In this document: in pieces, positions 1 to 9,384 of the stretch
Layout: each line of letters opens with the position of its first letter
Numbering within the stretch: position 1 is the first letter of the stretch
NCBI GenBank assembly: GCA_964617625.1
Contig: CAZTZL010000027.1
Location: forward strand, 1 to 40,087
Direction of reading: 5' to 3'
DNA: 40,087 bases
Origin: CAZTZL01 sp964617625
GTDB taxonomy: Bacteria; Zhuqueibacterota; QNDG01; DSAB01
Notes under the pieces: generated by a model
Seen by the model: only the letters and a program-made list of their open reading frames with translations
Told to the model about the DNA's origin: nothing
Databases searched by the model: none
Translations under genes and position numbers: made by a program

Positions 1-499
1 ACTTCTGCCGGATCTTCAGAAAAACATCGTTGTACAGCTCCTTCTTGAAATCCGGGAAGCTCCACGGATAGGGAGTGAAGCGGTTCTTTTCGAAATGGAA
101 CGTCAGGTCGGCCCAGATGCCGTAATCAAGATAGACTTTCCGCCCGTTGTATTTGGCCGAAGCTAAGACGACTTTATCGTAGTCCAGAATTCCGGGATCG
201 ATATTCACCTTGCGGTTATGCTTCACGGACAATGAATCTTCAATCCCGTTCGTTTCGATTTTGATCCGCGCGAGCTCTTTGGGATGAATGAGCCGCTTGA
301 AACTGATGAACTTCCGGATGATCGGCGACCCCATTTCCGATTCATAATAGTCGGTATCATCGAAGGGAAAGGGATCGCTGATAAAATCGATCTCACCGTA
401 TTTTTCACAAAGCATCTCCAAAGCCGATTTCAGCAGAGTATCATCGCTGAAAAGCACGCCGGCAAACAGTTTGACCGGACCGGGTTCAACCGGTTTCAT
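1..499 (-). CDS. DUF4416 family protein (3' end beyond window)
   Basis: Reading leftwards from an ATG at 499, the frame stays open to the window edge, giving 166 codons with no stop. The protein begins MKPVEPGPVKLFAGVLFSDD and contains FPFDDTDYYESEMG, SFKRLIHP, NIDPGILDYDKVVLAS and TPYPWSFPDF. These are the landmarks I know from DUF4416 proteins, which are usually about 180 residues long, so only a short C-terminal tail is missing. Its function is unknown. The ATG overlaps the TGA of the upstream acetyltransferase-like gene (ATGA, 496-499), which points to translational coupling. A GGAGAGGA stretch lies about 10 bases upstream of the ATG. An alternative 61-residue frame inside the region is a shadow. 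I am confident of the frame and fairly confident of the family. Confidence 0.85.
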   Translation of the reverse strand, partial: MKPVEPGPVKLFAGVLFSDDTLLKSALEMLCEKYGEIDFISDPFPFDDTDYYESEMGSPIIRKFISFKRLIHPKELARIKIETNGIEDSLSVKHNRKVNIDPGILDYDKVVLASAKYNGRKVYLDYGIWADLTFHFEKNRFTPYPWSFPDFKKELYNDVFLKIRQK

Positions 500-1395
500 A
501 AAACAGCGATCCTCTCCTCCCGGGGAACCCAGAGACCGAGTTCCCGCTCACGGTTCAGATTGGCTTCGAGAGCGGATTTGGCTTCGTCCACCAAAGCGGG
601 ATCGATCCCAAAAATTTTATGAATGGTCTCGTGATAATTCTGCTTGATGTTAAAATTCTGCTTGCCGCCATAAGTGGTTTCCCGCATGTAATTCTTGTGG
701 ATGTAGACCATTCTTCCCTTTTCCACCTTCGTAAGACACAACCCGTGCATGCTGTTCCATCCGAAAGAATCCAGCCAGCAGGAAAGGAATTCATTCGGAG
801 GAACCGGCCTGTCCTTGAACCGGTAGCGCCATTTTTTCTGCTGCTGGTTGAAAGTGGTGATGTGGAAAAACTGATCTTCGGGATGAAAAATCAACTCCAC
901 ACCCGAATTGTCGCTGTGAAATATTCTCGGTTGTTCGGTAGTCAATTCCACAGGCTGGTTTAACAAATAACCGGGATCGACAAGATATTTCGATCCGCCG
1001 AACAAAACGATGAGCGCGCAGTGGACATTTTCACTCCACCGCATATCGGCCATTACCGGATAACAGGAAAATCCCCGGTGATGCAAAATGGCCTGAAGAA
1101 AATAAGTCAGTGAAAAACAGGTTCCGCCGAGGCAATACCGCGCATGATCTTCCATCACTTCGTCGGGGAGACGGATTTTGTCGAAGTCTTCAAAATGGTG
1201 ATGGCGTTTGATGATCTTGCTGATGTTCTCATAGGGCAATCGCGAAAAGGAGTTAAGGATCTCACTCAGATAAACCAAATCCGGATTTTTTAGGGAAATG
1301 GAAAAGAATTTATGAAATCGCTGACAAGACTGGGAATAGCGCTCCGAATCAAGAAAAATGGTGTTGCCCTGCGCCAATGGATTCAGGTCAATCAT
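496..1395 (-). CDS. arylamine N-acetyltransferase-like protein
   Basis: This 299-residue cytosolic protein has the landmarks of the NAT cysteine acyltransferase fold, which moves an acetyl or acyl group from CoA to an amine. The likely triad is Cys in YCLGGTCFSL (about residue 93), His in ENVHCALIV (about 125) and Asp in KYLVDPGYL (about 140). An early LPYENIS segment resembles the PFEN region of NATs. The length suits the family (about 260-300). I chose the ATG at 1395, which overlaps the hybrid kinase stop. A TTG at 1404 with AGGA a few bases upstream is an equally possible start, adding three residues. The gene is sandwiched by overlap between a hybrid kinase and a DUF4416 gene. Its substrate cannot be read from the sequence, and a NAT-fold role in amide synthesis other than arylamine acetylation is possible. 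Confidence 0.8.
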   Translation of the reverse strand: MIDLNPLAQGNTIFLDSERYSQSCQRFHKFFSISLKNPDLVYLSEILNSFSRLPYENISKIIKRHHHFEDFDKIRLPDEVMEDHARYCLGGTCFSLTYFLQAILHHRGFSCYPVMADMRWSENVHCALIVLFGGSKYLVDPGYLLNQPVELTTEQPRIFHSDNSGVELIFHPEDQFFHITTFNQQQKKWRYRFKDRPVPPNEFLSCWLDSFGWNSMHGLCLTKVEKGRMVYIHKNYMRETTYGGKQNFNIKQNYHETIHKIFGIDPALVDEAKSALEANLNRERELGLWVPREERIAVL

Positions 1396-2968
1396 TTTTT
1401 TCAATGGCTTTCCTGATCGCTGTTAAAAGATGGATCATGGTATACGGTTTTTGGAGAAAGGGATATCCTTTATCCTTGATCAACTGCCATTGCGCTTTTT
1501 GATCGATATATCCGCTCGTGAGCAGCACCTGAATATCGGGATTGAGAGAAAGAAATTTTTCAGCAAGCTTGATACCATTAATATCGGGTAAAACCACATC
1601 GCTGAAAATAAGCTGAAACTGTCCTTTTTCTTTTTTGAAAATATTCATCGCTTCTTTGTGGTCCGCCGCTGCGTATACGACATAGCCGCACCGGTTGAGC
1701 GCACGTTCGGTAAAACGGCGCAAATCATCCTCATCTTCTATCAGCAAAATCCGTTCTCCCTTGCCCTGATATTTATCCAAAGAAATTTCTCTGATGGATT
1801 CATTCTCTATCCTGGGCTGCTCAGGGAAATAGGGCAGATAAATTTCAAATGTGGAGCCTTTATGCACTTCACTGACAACCCGAATCCATCCCTTGTGTTC
1901 CTGGATAATCCCGTATACAACCGATAGTCCCAGACCGCTCCCTTTCCCGAATTCTTTGGTACTGAAAAAAGGTTCGAATATATGTTCCTGTATTTCCGGA
2001 TCCATACCGATTCCCGTGTCAATAACAGAAAACCGGATAAATTGTCCTGGACGTCCTTCCGGCATATCTTGAACAGCTTGATCATTCAGCTTTATTTTCT
2101 CTGTCCGAATCGTTATCTTGCCGCCTTCGGGCATGGCATCTTTTGCATTGACCATCAGATTCACAATCATCTGTTCGACCGATACCTGATCCGCATAAAC
2201 CGACAATGTGTCAGGGACAAGATCGTAGTGAACTTCAATGTCTTCACCTATCAGCCGGTGCAGGATACCAAGAAGATCTTCGATCGTTTTATTTAAATCG
2301 AGCGAGATGAACTTCATCGGCTGCCTTCGGCTGAATAGAAGCAGTTGACGGGTTAAATTCATCGCCCGTTCCGCCGCCGATTGAATTTCTGTTAAATCCT
2401 TGTATATGGCACTGTCCGGAGTCGATTGAAGCAAAGCCATATCCGAGTATCCGCGAATCGCCGTCAACAAGTTATTGAAATCATGAGCGACCCCTCCCGT
2501 CAGCCGGCCGATGGCCTCCATTTTCTGAGCCTGAAGGAGCTGGGCCTTCATTTTATTCTTCTCTTCTTCAGCAAGTCTCCTTTGCTGTCGATTTTTTGCT
2601 TCCCGCAATTCACGTGCAATCGCAGGAATCAGTCTGGCAAAATTATCTTTCATTACAAAATCGTGTGCACCTGCCTTCATCGCTGAAACGGCCATCTCTT
2701 CGCCAATGGCGCCCGAAACGATAATAAACGGGATATCCATCTGTTTGCTTTTTAATGTCTCCAGAGCTTCCGGTGCACTGAATCGAGGCATCGAATAATC
2801 CGCAATGATAATATCCCACTCCTTTTGTGAAAGCAGGGAATCCATCGCTTCGGGTGTTTCCACCCGCTCAAAAACCGGTTTATATCCGCCCTGTTTCAGC
2901 GCATGCACCAGCAACAGTGTATCGTCTTCAGAGTCTTCAACGATCAGCACGCGTAAAGGAATGGCCAC
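1388..2968 (-). CDS. hybrid histidine kinase, REC-HisKA-HATPase-REC
   Basis: This is a soluble 526-residue hybrid kinase. An N-terminal receiver (about 5-120) carries VLIVEDSEDD and the phospho-acceptor Asp57 in IIADYSMP. A coiled linker leads to the dimerisation/phosphoacceptor box GGVAHDFNNLL with His162, then an HATPase with N box VNLMVNAKDAMPEGG and G boxes DTGIGM and GSGLGLSVVYGI. A second receiver (about 405-526) has LLIEDEDDLRRF and Asp in FSDVVLPDINGI. There is no membrane segment and no DNA-binding output. The start is GTG at 2968 with AAGGAG six bases upstream. It shares one base with the TAG of the preceding receiver gene (TAGTG), so the two are probably co-translated and may be partners. 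The REC-kinase-REC order suggests it is itself controlled by an upstream phosphodonor. Confidence 0.92.
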   Translation of the reverse strand: MAIPLRVLIVEDSEDDTLLLVHALKQGGYKPVFERVETPEAMDSLLSQKEWDIIIADYSMPRFSAPEALETLKSKQMDIPFIIVSGAIGEEMAVSAMKAGAHDFVMKDNFARLIPAIARELREAKNRQQRRLAEEEKNKMKAQLLQAQKMEAIGRLTGGVAHDFNNLLTAIRGYSDMALLQSTPDSAIYKDLTEIQSAAERAMNLTRQLLLFSRRQPMKFISLDLNKTIEDLLGILHRLIGEDIEVHYDLVPDTLSVYADQVSVEQMIVNLMVNAKDAMPEGGKITIRTEKIKLNDQAVQDMPEGRPGQFIRFSVIDTGIGMDPEIQEHIFEPFFSTKEFGKGSGLGLSVVYGIIQEHKGWIRVVSEVHKGSTFEIYLPYFPEQPRIENESIREISLDKYQGKGERILLIEDEDDLRRFTERALNRCGYVVYAAADHKEAMNIFKKEKGQFQLIFSDVVLPDINGIKLAEKFLSLNPDIQVLLTSGYIDQKAQWQLIKDKGYPFLQKPYTMIHLLTAIRKAIEKND

Positions 2969-3417
2969 TATTCGCTCCTTGCAGGTTTAGGCACTTTATT
3001 GAGAAGAAGCCAGTACAGCGCCAATTGCTGTACCGCTTTTTGAAACTGATCGAAATCGACGGGTTTCCGAACATAGCTGTTTGCTCCCAACTGGTAGCTC
3101 TCGAAAAGATCACGTTCCTCATCGGACGATGTCAAAATGACGACAGGCAAGAGTTTTGTTTTTTTATCTTCGCGGATGCGTTTTAATACTTCCAATCCAC
3201 TTACTTTGGGCAGCTTGATGTCCAGCATTACAATGACAGGCATAACGCTCACATCCCGTTTTTTAAATTTCCCTCTGCCGAAAAGATAATCCAGGGCTTC
3301 AATGCCGTCGTGAGCAACAACGACGTCGTTTAAAATATTATTCTTTCTTAACGTCCGAATCGTTAACTCTTCGTCATCTGGATTGTCTTCAACCAGTAAA
3401 ATTATTTTTTCTTCCAT
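2968..3417 (-). CDS. single-domain response regulator, Rcp1-like
   Basis: This 149-residue protein is a lone receiver of the Rcp1 type, the larger CheY-like regulators that pair with phytochrome-class kinases. It shows the acidic pair in LLVEDNPDDEEL, the phospho-acceptor Asp66 in VMLDIKLPK, Thr/Ser in ILTSSDEE and the conserved Lys in YVRKPVDF. The C-terminal helix extends into ALYWLLLNKVP, as usual in this subgroup. AAGGGAAG precedes the ATG. It lies directly downstream of the propeller kinase (69-base gap) and overlaps the next hybrid kinase by one base, so it may carry phosphate between them. There is no output domain; it would act by protein-protein contact. Confidence 0.92.
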   Translation of the reverse strand: MEEKIILLVEDNPDDEELTIRTLRKNNILNDVVVAHDGIEALDYLFGRGKFKKRDVSVMPVIVMLDIKLPKVSGLEVLKRIREDKKTKLLPVVILTSSDEERDLFESYQLGANSYVRKPVDFDQFQKAVQQLALYWLLLNKVPKPARSE

Positions 3418-3486
3418 TTTATCTTCCCTTTATATTCATAACAATTTAAAAAATAACTTTAGAATTAACAATAATTATTCAAAAAA

Positions 3487-6400
3487 TTACTTTCCCAGTG
3501 TAAAATAAAAAGTGGCTCCGTCATTTTCGCGCCCCTCTGCCCATATGCGTCCTCCGTGCCTCTGTACAATCCGTTTAACCGTGGCCAGGCCGACTCCGGT
3601 TCCCTCAAATCCTGAATGCTGCCTTTGAAATGGCTCAAACATTTTTTGTGAATGAGCCATATTAAAACCAATTCCGTTGTCTTTAACATAAAAAACAGTT
3701 TCCTCATTCTGCTTTTTAATACCAAATGCTATTTCGGCTTTTGCTTCGTTCCTTGAAAATTTCCATGCATTATCGACCAAATTTTGGAACATCACCTTAA
3801 GCAGGGATCGATCTCCGACAATATAAATATCTTTATCTATCTTAACTTCAACTTGACGGTCCGGATCTGCTTGTTTGTATTCATCAATCACCGACTGGAA
3901 CAACTCGCTGAGATTCACTTCATCGAAGCTCATTTCACCGCGGGACAATCGGAAAAGCCGCAGCAAATCATCGATCAGCTGACTCATGCGATGACTTGCC
4001 TTTCTGATCCGTAAAAGATAGTCCTTTCCTTTTTCATCGATTTTTTCATTATAATCCTCAATCAAAATCTTGCTGAATCCATCCATTCCACGGAGTGGTG
4101 CGCGTAAATCGTGGGATACGGAATAGGCAAATGCCTCTAACTCTTTGTTGGTTTCCTCAAGCTCTGCTGTGCGCTCCGTGACCCGATGTTCCAGTTCCCG
4201 GTTCCGATTTCGAATTCCGGTTATTCTCATTTGAAATCCCGCAAGCAGAACACCCAATATCAACAGAATAATGAACATACGAAACCATATCGTATACCAG
4301 AATGGAGGAGTGATTTTGATTTTCAGAGCGATGTCTTCATTGTTCCATACACCATCATTATTGGAACCCTTCACCCTGAATTTGTATGTCCCCGGACGAA
4401 GTTTTGTATATGTGGCAAAACGCCTGTTTCCTACATAGTTCCAGTCTTTTTCAATTCCTTCCATGAAATAAGCGTATTTATTTTTATCGGGGGCCGTATA
4501 ATCCAGAGAAGCGAATTCGATAGAGAAAACATCCTCTTTATAGGTTAACCTGATTTCCGACGTTTCCAAAATCGACTTCTCAAGAAACTGATGGCCATCT
4601 ATTTTCTGTCCGATATAAACCGACCGGTTGAACAATTGAAAATCAGTTAATACGATTGGAGGGACATATTGATTTGTTTTAATCTTTTGCGGGAAAAACA
4701 AATTAAATCCGTTTACACCTCCAAAAAACATTTCTCCGGTCACACTTTTAAAACAGGCGTTCACATTAAACTCGTTGCCCTGAAGGCCGTTGTTCACATC
4801 GTAGTTGACAAATTCTTCGGTTCGGGGATCAAACCGGGACAATCCTGAAACAGTACTTATCCATAAATAGCCATCGTCATCTTCCAGGATGGCCTGAATT
4901 GTGCTTGAAGCCAGTCCGTTTTTCTCATCATAACAGTGGAATCGCTCATTGACCGCATCAAATCGATTCAAACCGTTCGGTGTCCCCAGCCACAAAATTC
5001 CGGAGTGATCCTCAAAGATGCACAACACTTTATTGTCACTGATACTGTTTGAATCATCCGGATTTTTCATATAATGTGTAAACCGATCTCTCCCACTGTC
5101 ATACCGGTTGAGACCGCCGGCATCCGTACCAATCCACAATTGCTCGGAACGATCCTCATAAATAAACCAGACAATGTTATCGTTAAAACTGGCCGGATCA
5201 TCGGGATCAATTCGGTACCGGATAAACCGTCCTGTTTTCTGATCAAATCGATTCAATCCGCCGTAATAGGAACCTATCCAGAGCCTGTTCGTATGGTCTT
5301 CACAGATTGAATAAATGTTATCATAATCCAGCGTATTTGGATTTCCGGGGATACACTGATAGTTGAGAAACTGCCCGGTCCGGCGGTCAAACCGATTTAA
5401 TCCTCCATCGGTTCCGATCCATAGTATGCCTGTGTGGTCCTCGAAAATACATCGAATCACATCATTGCTCAGACTATACGGATTCAAGGGATCATTCTGG
5501 AAGTGAGTGAATATCTCTTTCTTGCGGTCAAACTTGCACAATCCCCCTCCCCACGTGCCTATCCAGATGATTTTCCCCTGATCATCCGGGTCTTCATAAA
5601 AAGCATTCACTGTATTGTTATTCAGACTGTAGGGATCGTTGGGATCATTCTGGAAGTGGGCAAATTGATTCTTTTTCCTGTCAAATTTTGAAACACCGCC
5701 GAAATCGGTTCCAAACCATAAAATCCCTGATCGATCCTCATAGATACAATAGACCGCATTGCTGCTCAGACTGTACGGATCATTCGCATCGTGCTGGTAA
5801 TGGATGAACCGATCATGAGCGCGGTCGTATTTTTCCAGACCCCCTCCGTATGTCGCTATCCACAATTCTCCGGACCGGTCCCCGTAAATGGATCGTACGA
5901 TGTTATGACGCAAACTGTAGGGATCTTTTAAATCGAATCGATATCGAATGAATCGTTTTTTCTCCTGGTCAAACCGGTTGAGGCCTTCATCCCAGGTTCC
6001 AATCCATAAATCCCCCTGAGCATCTTCACCGAAACTGAGTATATTGTTCCCGGAGAGACTGTACGGATCCTGTGGATCGTGGAAAAAACGGATAAAGCGT
6101 TCCTTTTCCCGATCGAATAAATTCAACCCGACATCCGTACCAATCCACAAATTCCCGAGATGATCTTCATACATTTCCCGCACAAAATTATGACTGATGC
6201 TGTTGGGATTACTCTCTTCGTGATAATATATTTTGAAATTATCCTTCTCCCGATTAAAACGATTCAATCCATGATCCGTAGCGATCCAGAGAACACCAAA
6301 CCGGTCTTCAAAAATATTCCTGACACGGTCATTGCTCAAACTAGTGGAATCATCCTTGTCCGAAAGATATCTGATAAAACGTTCTTTTTCCGGATCGAAA

Positions 6401-6723
6401 CGGTTTAAACCGCCTTCCGTACCCACCCATAAAATATTCAGGTGATCTTCATAGATTACCTTGATGACATTGTTGCTCAGGCTTGCAGAGTCAATCGGAT
6501 CATTTTTATAGATTTTAAATTGGTATCCGTCGTAGCGGTTCAATCCCTCGTACGTACCGAACCATAAAAATCCCCAATGGTCCTGGCAAATGGAAATCAC
6601 CGAACTTTGCGAAAGCCCCTGTTCAATCGAAATTTTATCAAATCGGATCTTTCCCTGCTGGGCATGCAGATCCAGCATGAAAATCGAGAGCAAAACTGAG
6701 AGAACAAATGTAAGTTTTTTCAT
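3487..6723 (-). CDS. two-component propeller sensor histidine kinase (Reg_prop, Y_Y_Y, HisKA, HATPase)
   Basis: This is a 1078-residue membrane sensor kinase. After a signal peptide (KKLTFVLSVLLSIFMLDLHA) come fourteen LWxGT-type modules, from GFLWFGT to GEMFFGG. That number fits two seven-bladed propellers, the extracellular sensor found in Bacteroidota hybrid two-component systems for glycans. A Y_Y_Y domain follows (to about residue 800), then one membrane helix near 808-830, a short coiled coil, HisKA with YSVSHDLRAPLRG and HATPase with VDNAWKF, DNGIGF and GTGVGLATV. Unlike the classic Bacteroides versions it ends after the kinase, with no receiver or AraC domain. The start at 6723 is preferred because GGGG lies just before it and MKK begins the signal peptide; ATG 6732 is an alternative. 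Its kinase half closely matches that of the next gene upstream. Confidence 0.93.
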   Translation of the reverse strand: MKKLTFVLSVLLSIFMLDLHAQQGKIRFDKISIEQGLSQSSVISICQDHWGFLWFGTYEGLNRYDGYQFKIYKNDPIDSASLSNNVIKVIYEDHLNILWVGTEGGLNRFDPEKERFIRYLSDKDDSTSLSNDRVRNIFEDRFGVLWIATDHGLNRFNREKDNFKIYYHEESNPNSISHNFVREMYEDHLGNLWIGTDVGLNLFDREKERFIRFFHDPQDPYSLSGNNILSFGEDAQGDLWIGTWDEGLNRFDQEKKRFIRYRFDLKDPYSLRHNIVRSIYGDRSGELWIATYGGGLEKYDRAHDRFIHYQHDANDPYSLSSNAVYCIYEDRSGILWFGTDFGGVSKFDRKKNQFAHFQNDPNDPYSLNNNTVNAFYEDPDDQGKIIWIGTWGGGLCKFDRKKEIFTHFQNDPLNPYSLSNDVIRCIFEDHTGILWIGTDGGLNRFDRRTGQFLNYQCIPGNPNTLDYDNIYSICEDHTNRLWIGSYYGGLNRFDQKTGRFIRYRIDPDDPASFNDNIVWFIYEDRSEQLWIGTDAGGLNRYDSGRDRFTHYMKNPDDSNSISDNKVLCIFEDHSGILWLGTPNGLNRFDAVNERFHCYDEKNGLASSTIQAILEDDDGYLWISTVSGLSRFDPRTEEFVNYDVNNGLQGNEFNVNACFKSVTGEMFFGGVNGFNLFFPQKIKTNQYVPPIVLTDFQLFNRSVYIGQKIDGHQFLEKSILETSEIRLTYKEDVFSIEFASLDYTAPDKNKYAYFMEGIEKDWNYVGNRRFATYTKLRPGTYKFRVKGSNNDGVWNNEDIALKIKITPPFWYTIWFRMFIILLILGVLLAGFQMRITGIRNRNRELEHRVTERTAELEETNKELEAFAYSVSHDLRAPLRGMDGFSKILIEDYNEKIDEKGKDYLLRIRKASHRMSQLIDDLLRLFRLSRGEMSFDEVNLSELFQSVIDEYKQADPDRQVEVKIDKDIYIVGDRSLLKVMFQNLVDNAWKFSRNEAKAEIAFGIKKQNEETVFYVKDNGIGFNMAHSQKMFEPFQRQHSGFEGTGVGLATVKRIVQRHGGRIWAEGRENDGATFYFTLGK

Positions 6724-6889
6724 ATACCCCATCGTAATTTAGAATGAAGTTAAATGCTCTATCGAAATTTTCTGATAAAAATAACCAGCCTCTGTGTCTA
6801 TTCCGAGCCTGCCTACCAGCTCATGATGAAGTCGAACCATGAATGCATAGTTCTTTTTATGATTCCGCGTAAACTGTTCATTTATTTCA

Positions 6890-9334
6890 TCAATTCAATG
6901 TGAAATAAAAAGTCGCTCCGCTATTTTCTGTTCCTTCCGCCCATATACGCCCCCCGTGTCGGCGTACAATCCGCTCAACCGTGGTCAGACCAATACCGGT
7001 TCCTTCGAATTCGATATTCTGCCGCTGGAAGGCTTCAAACAGCTTATCGGAATGATCCATGTTAAAGCCGATGCCGTTGTCTCTGATATAAAAGACGGTC
7101 TTGCCGTTTTCCTCCCTAACTCCAAATTCAATCTTCGCATTCTTCTTCCTGGAAGAAAATTTCCAGGCATTATCTATCAAATTTCTCAACATAACTTTTA
7201 AAAGTGCTTCGTCACCTTCTGCACAGATATCTTGCGCCAGAGTCCATTTTATCTGTCTCTCCGAATCGGTCTGCTTGAACTCGTCAATGATGGATTCGAC
7301 CAATCGGCTCAAATTCACTTTTTTGAAATGCATTTCACTTCTTGTCAAGCGTGATAATTTCAAAAGATCGTCGATCAGATTTCCCATGTGCTTGCTTGCC
7401 CTTTTAATCCGGTAAAGATAATCTTTTCCTTCAACATCCAGTTTTTCGGAATAGTCTTCCAGAAGAATCTGGCTGAATCCGTCCATTCCTCTTAACGGTG
7501 CCCTCAAATCATGGGAGACAGAATAAGTAAATGCCTCTAATTCCCTGTTCGACTGTGCCAGATCCTGCTCTGCCCTACGCCGTTCCAGAAGAAGAGAAGC
7601 CCCTTTCAGTACACTGCTGATCTGATGGCGCAATGTCTCATATACCTTGGGAACATTGCGTTCGATTTCAAACATAATGAATCCTAACTGATCCTCCTGA
7701 AAGAAAAGAGGCATTACTGCCAATGCATAGGTATCATCTTTTTGAAGAACTTCCTCCGGCACAAGCTGTTTGGAAAGAAAACGTTTTCCGTCTCTTTCCA
7801 GTTCCCGGCGCCCGTTTTGATCATATGCCAGTATCAACCTCGACCATTCCGAAGGAACTTTATTTCCCTTTTCATATAATGCAATGTAACAGGTTTTAAT
7901 GTTCAGACGCGGAAGTTCACGCGCGATCACATCCATCATATTCGGAATGTCAAACGTTGTGATCAGAGAAGCATTGATCTCGGATAATATTTCGGAATAT
8001 CTTTCTTGCATGAACGCATAGCGGCTCCTGATTTGCTGGGACATTTCTCCAACTAAAATTCGTGCCTGCTGCCACAGCCGCTCGGCCCTGGATAACATAC
8101 GAACATTATTAGCCAGAATAGGTTTGGTGCAGCAATACAAAACGGATACAACGTCCTGCCAGAAATTCGCGTTTAATTCTTTCAATGCAGATTGGCGCAG
8201 TAGGCTGTCCAGCACAGGAATAAACAGATCCTGAGAAAGATCTGTGATTTCTGCAACAAATGAATCAAATAGACGCTCTGGCCATTCAGGAGATAACTTT
8301 TTTGAAAAAACATCCATTACCTGCTTCATCTCTGCAAGGATTTGCTCCCTCTCTGCAACCAAAACTGTTTCACAGGCTTGCTTTATCGGTTTAATTTCAA
8401 GGGATTGAACTTGTTTTACGGCTTGGGACAAACACCCGCACGAGTTACGCAAAATAAGTCTTGTAGGTAAGGTCACTTCTTTGGAAACGTCTTCACCGGC
8501 CATCAGGGACAGGAGTGTTTCAGCAGCCAGTTTTCCCTGCTCGTAAAAAGGTTGCTGCACGGTCGTCAACGCGGGAATAACGAAAGTAGTTTCTTCAATG
8601 TTATCGAAACCCACCACGGCAACTTCTTCAGGCACACGTATCTGCCTTTCCTCAAGTAATTCCAGAACACTGAGAGCCATGAAATCGTTAGAGGCCACCA
8701 CCGCATCAAAGTCTACAGATGGCCGAAGACTTCGCTCATCGATCAGTTCGTGAATTGCACGGGTACCGGAAGTCCAGAAAAAATCGCCCTCCATAATCAG
8801 TTTGGGATCAAGAGGAAGGTTATATTCCGCCAGCACTTCGGTATAGGCACGATATCGTTCTTCCGCTTCCTGGTGACCGACTGGCCCGCGGATGAAAGCA
8901 ATACGCCGATAACCGTGAACTTCAATCAGATGAACAATCGCATCATGCATGCCTTTTTTATTATCGACAAGCACGCTTGGAAAATCCGGAAGTGAAAGAG
9001 CAATGCTGGTTATAGGTAATGTGCGATAGTGTTCGAGGAATGCATCAAATTCGTGCTGGTCGATATAATTGCTTAATGCACCGGCCATAATGATCAAACC
9101 GTCCAGATTTTCCGGCCCTGCCAGATCGGCAATCACATTGCGCTGGGCAATGAATCCATAGGGCTCACGCAGAGATCCTATAACAAATGAGATCAAATTG
9201 ACATTCTTTTCCCGCAATGCGTCCACTATTCCTGCATAGACACGCGCCTGGTATCTCTGTTCAATCCAGTCGGTTAACAGACCGATTGTTGGTTGCTTTT
9301 TTTTACTATTTCGGATTTTCATTGATTCACTCAT
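6890..9334 (-). CDS. LacI-type ligand-binding sensor histidine kinase (cytoplasmic)
   Basis: This 814-residue soluble kinase has an unusual sensor. Residues about 15-295 are a LacI/GalR-type periplasmic-binding-protein fold in normal lobe order (TIGLLTDWIE, DGLIIMAGA, VLVDNKKGMHDAI, RRIAFIRGP, ASNDFMALSV, EEVAVVGFDN, PALTTVQQPF), ending in LRNSCGC. It has no DNA-binding helix-turn-helix. A helical linker and a GAF-like segment (about 440-590) follow, then HisKA (YSVSHDLRAPLRG) and HATPase (IDNAWKF, DNGIGF, GTGIGLTTV). There is no signal peptide or membrane helix, so it should sense an intracellular, probably sugar-like, ligand. The kinase part closely resembles that of the neighbouring propeller kinase, while the sensor resembles the 11284-13743 protein. 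The start at ATG 9334 has only a weak ribosome site; ATG 9322 is an alternative. Confidence 0.9.
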   Translation of the reverse strand: MSESMKIRNSKKKQPTIGLLTDWIEQRYQARVYAGIVDALREKNVNLISFVIGSLREPYGFIAQRNVIADLAGPENLDGLIIMAGALSNYIDQHEFDAFLEHYRTLPITSIALSLPDFPSVLVDNKKGMHDAIVHLIEVHGYRRIAFIRGPVGHQEAEERYRAYTEVLAEYNLPLDPKLIMEGDFFWTSGTRAIHELIDERSLRPSVDFDAVVASNDFMALSVLELLEERQIRVPEEVAVVGFDNIEETTFVIPALTTVQQPFYEQGKLAAETLLSLMAGEDVSKEVTLPTRLILRNSCGCLSQAVKQVQSLEIKPIKQACETVLVAEREQILAEMKQVMDVFSKKLSPEWPERLFDSFVAEITDLSQDLFIPVLDSLLRQSALKELNANFWQDVVSVLYCCTKPILANNVRMLSRAERLWQQARILVGEMSQQIRSRYAFMQERYSEILSEINASLITTFDIPNMMDVIARELPRLNIKTCYIALYEKGNKVPSEWSRLILAYDQNGRRELERDGKRFLSKQLVPEEVLQKDDTYALAVMPLFFQEDQLGFIMFEIERNVPKVYETLRHQISSVLKGASLLLERRRAEQDLAQSNRELEAFTYSVSHDLRAPLRGMDGFSQILLEDYSEKLDVEGKDYLYRIKRASKHMGNLIDDLLKLSRLTRSEMHFKKVNLSRLVESIIDEFKQTDSERQIKWTLAQDICAEGDEALLKVMLRNLIDNAWKFSSRKKNAKIEFGVREENGKTVFYIRDNGIGFNMDHSDKLFEAFQRQNIEFEGTGIGLTTVERIVRRHGGRIWAEGTENSGATFYFTLN

Positions 9335-9384
9335 TTTGAGTGCCGGGATGAAACGTTATTTCTTTTTCAAGAAAACATTACCAT

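Noticed and set aside
223..408. 61-residue Ser/Arg-rich frame on the minus strand
   Set aside because: It is a shadow of the DUF4416 frame, which runs through the same bases and has recognisable family motifs.
6739..6894. 45-codon minus-strand open stretch (…HHELVGRLGIDTEAGYFYQKISIEHL…) between the LacI-sensor and propeller kinase genes
   Set aside because: It looks protein-like but has no start codon near its beginning, no ribosome site and no family I recognise. It could be a remnant; not enough support to annotate.
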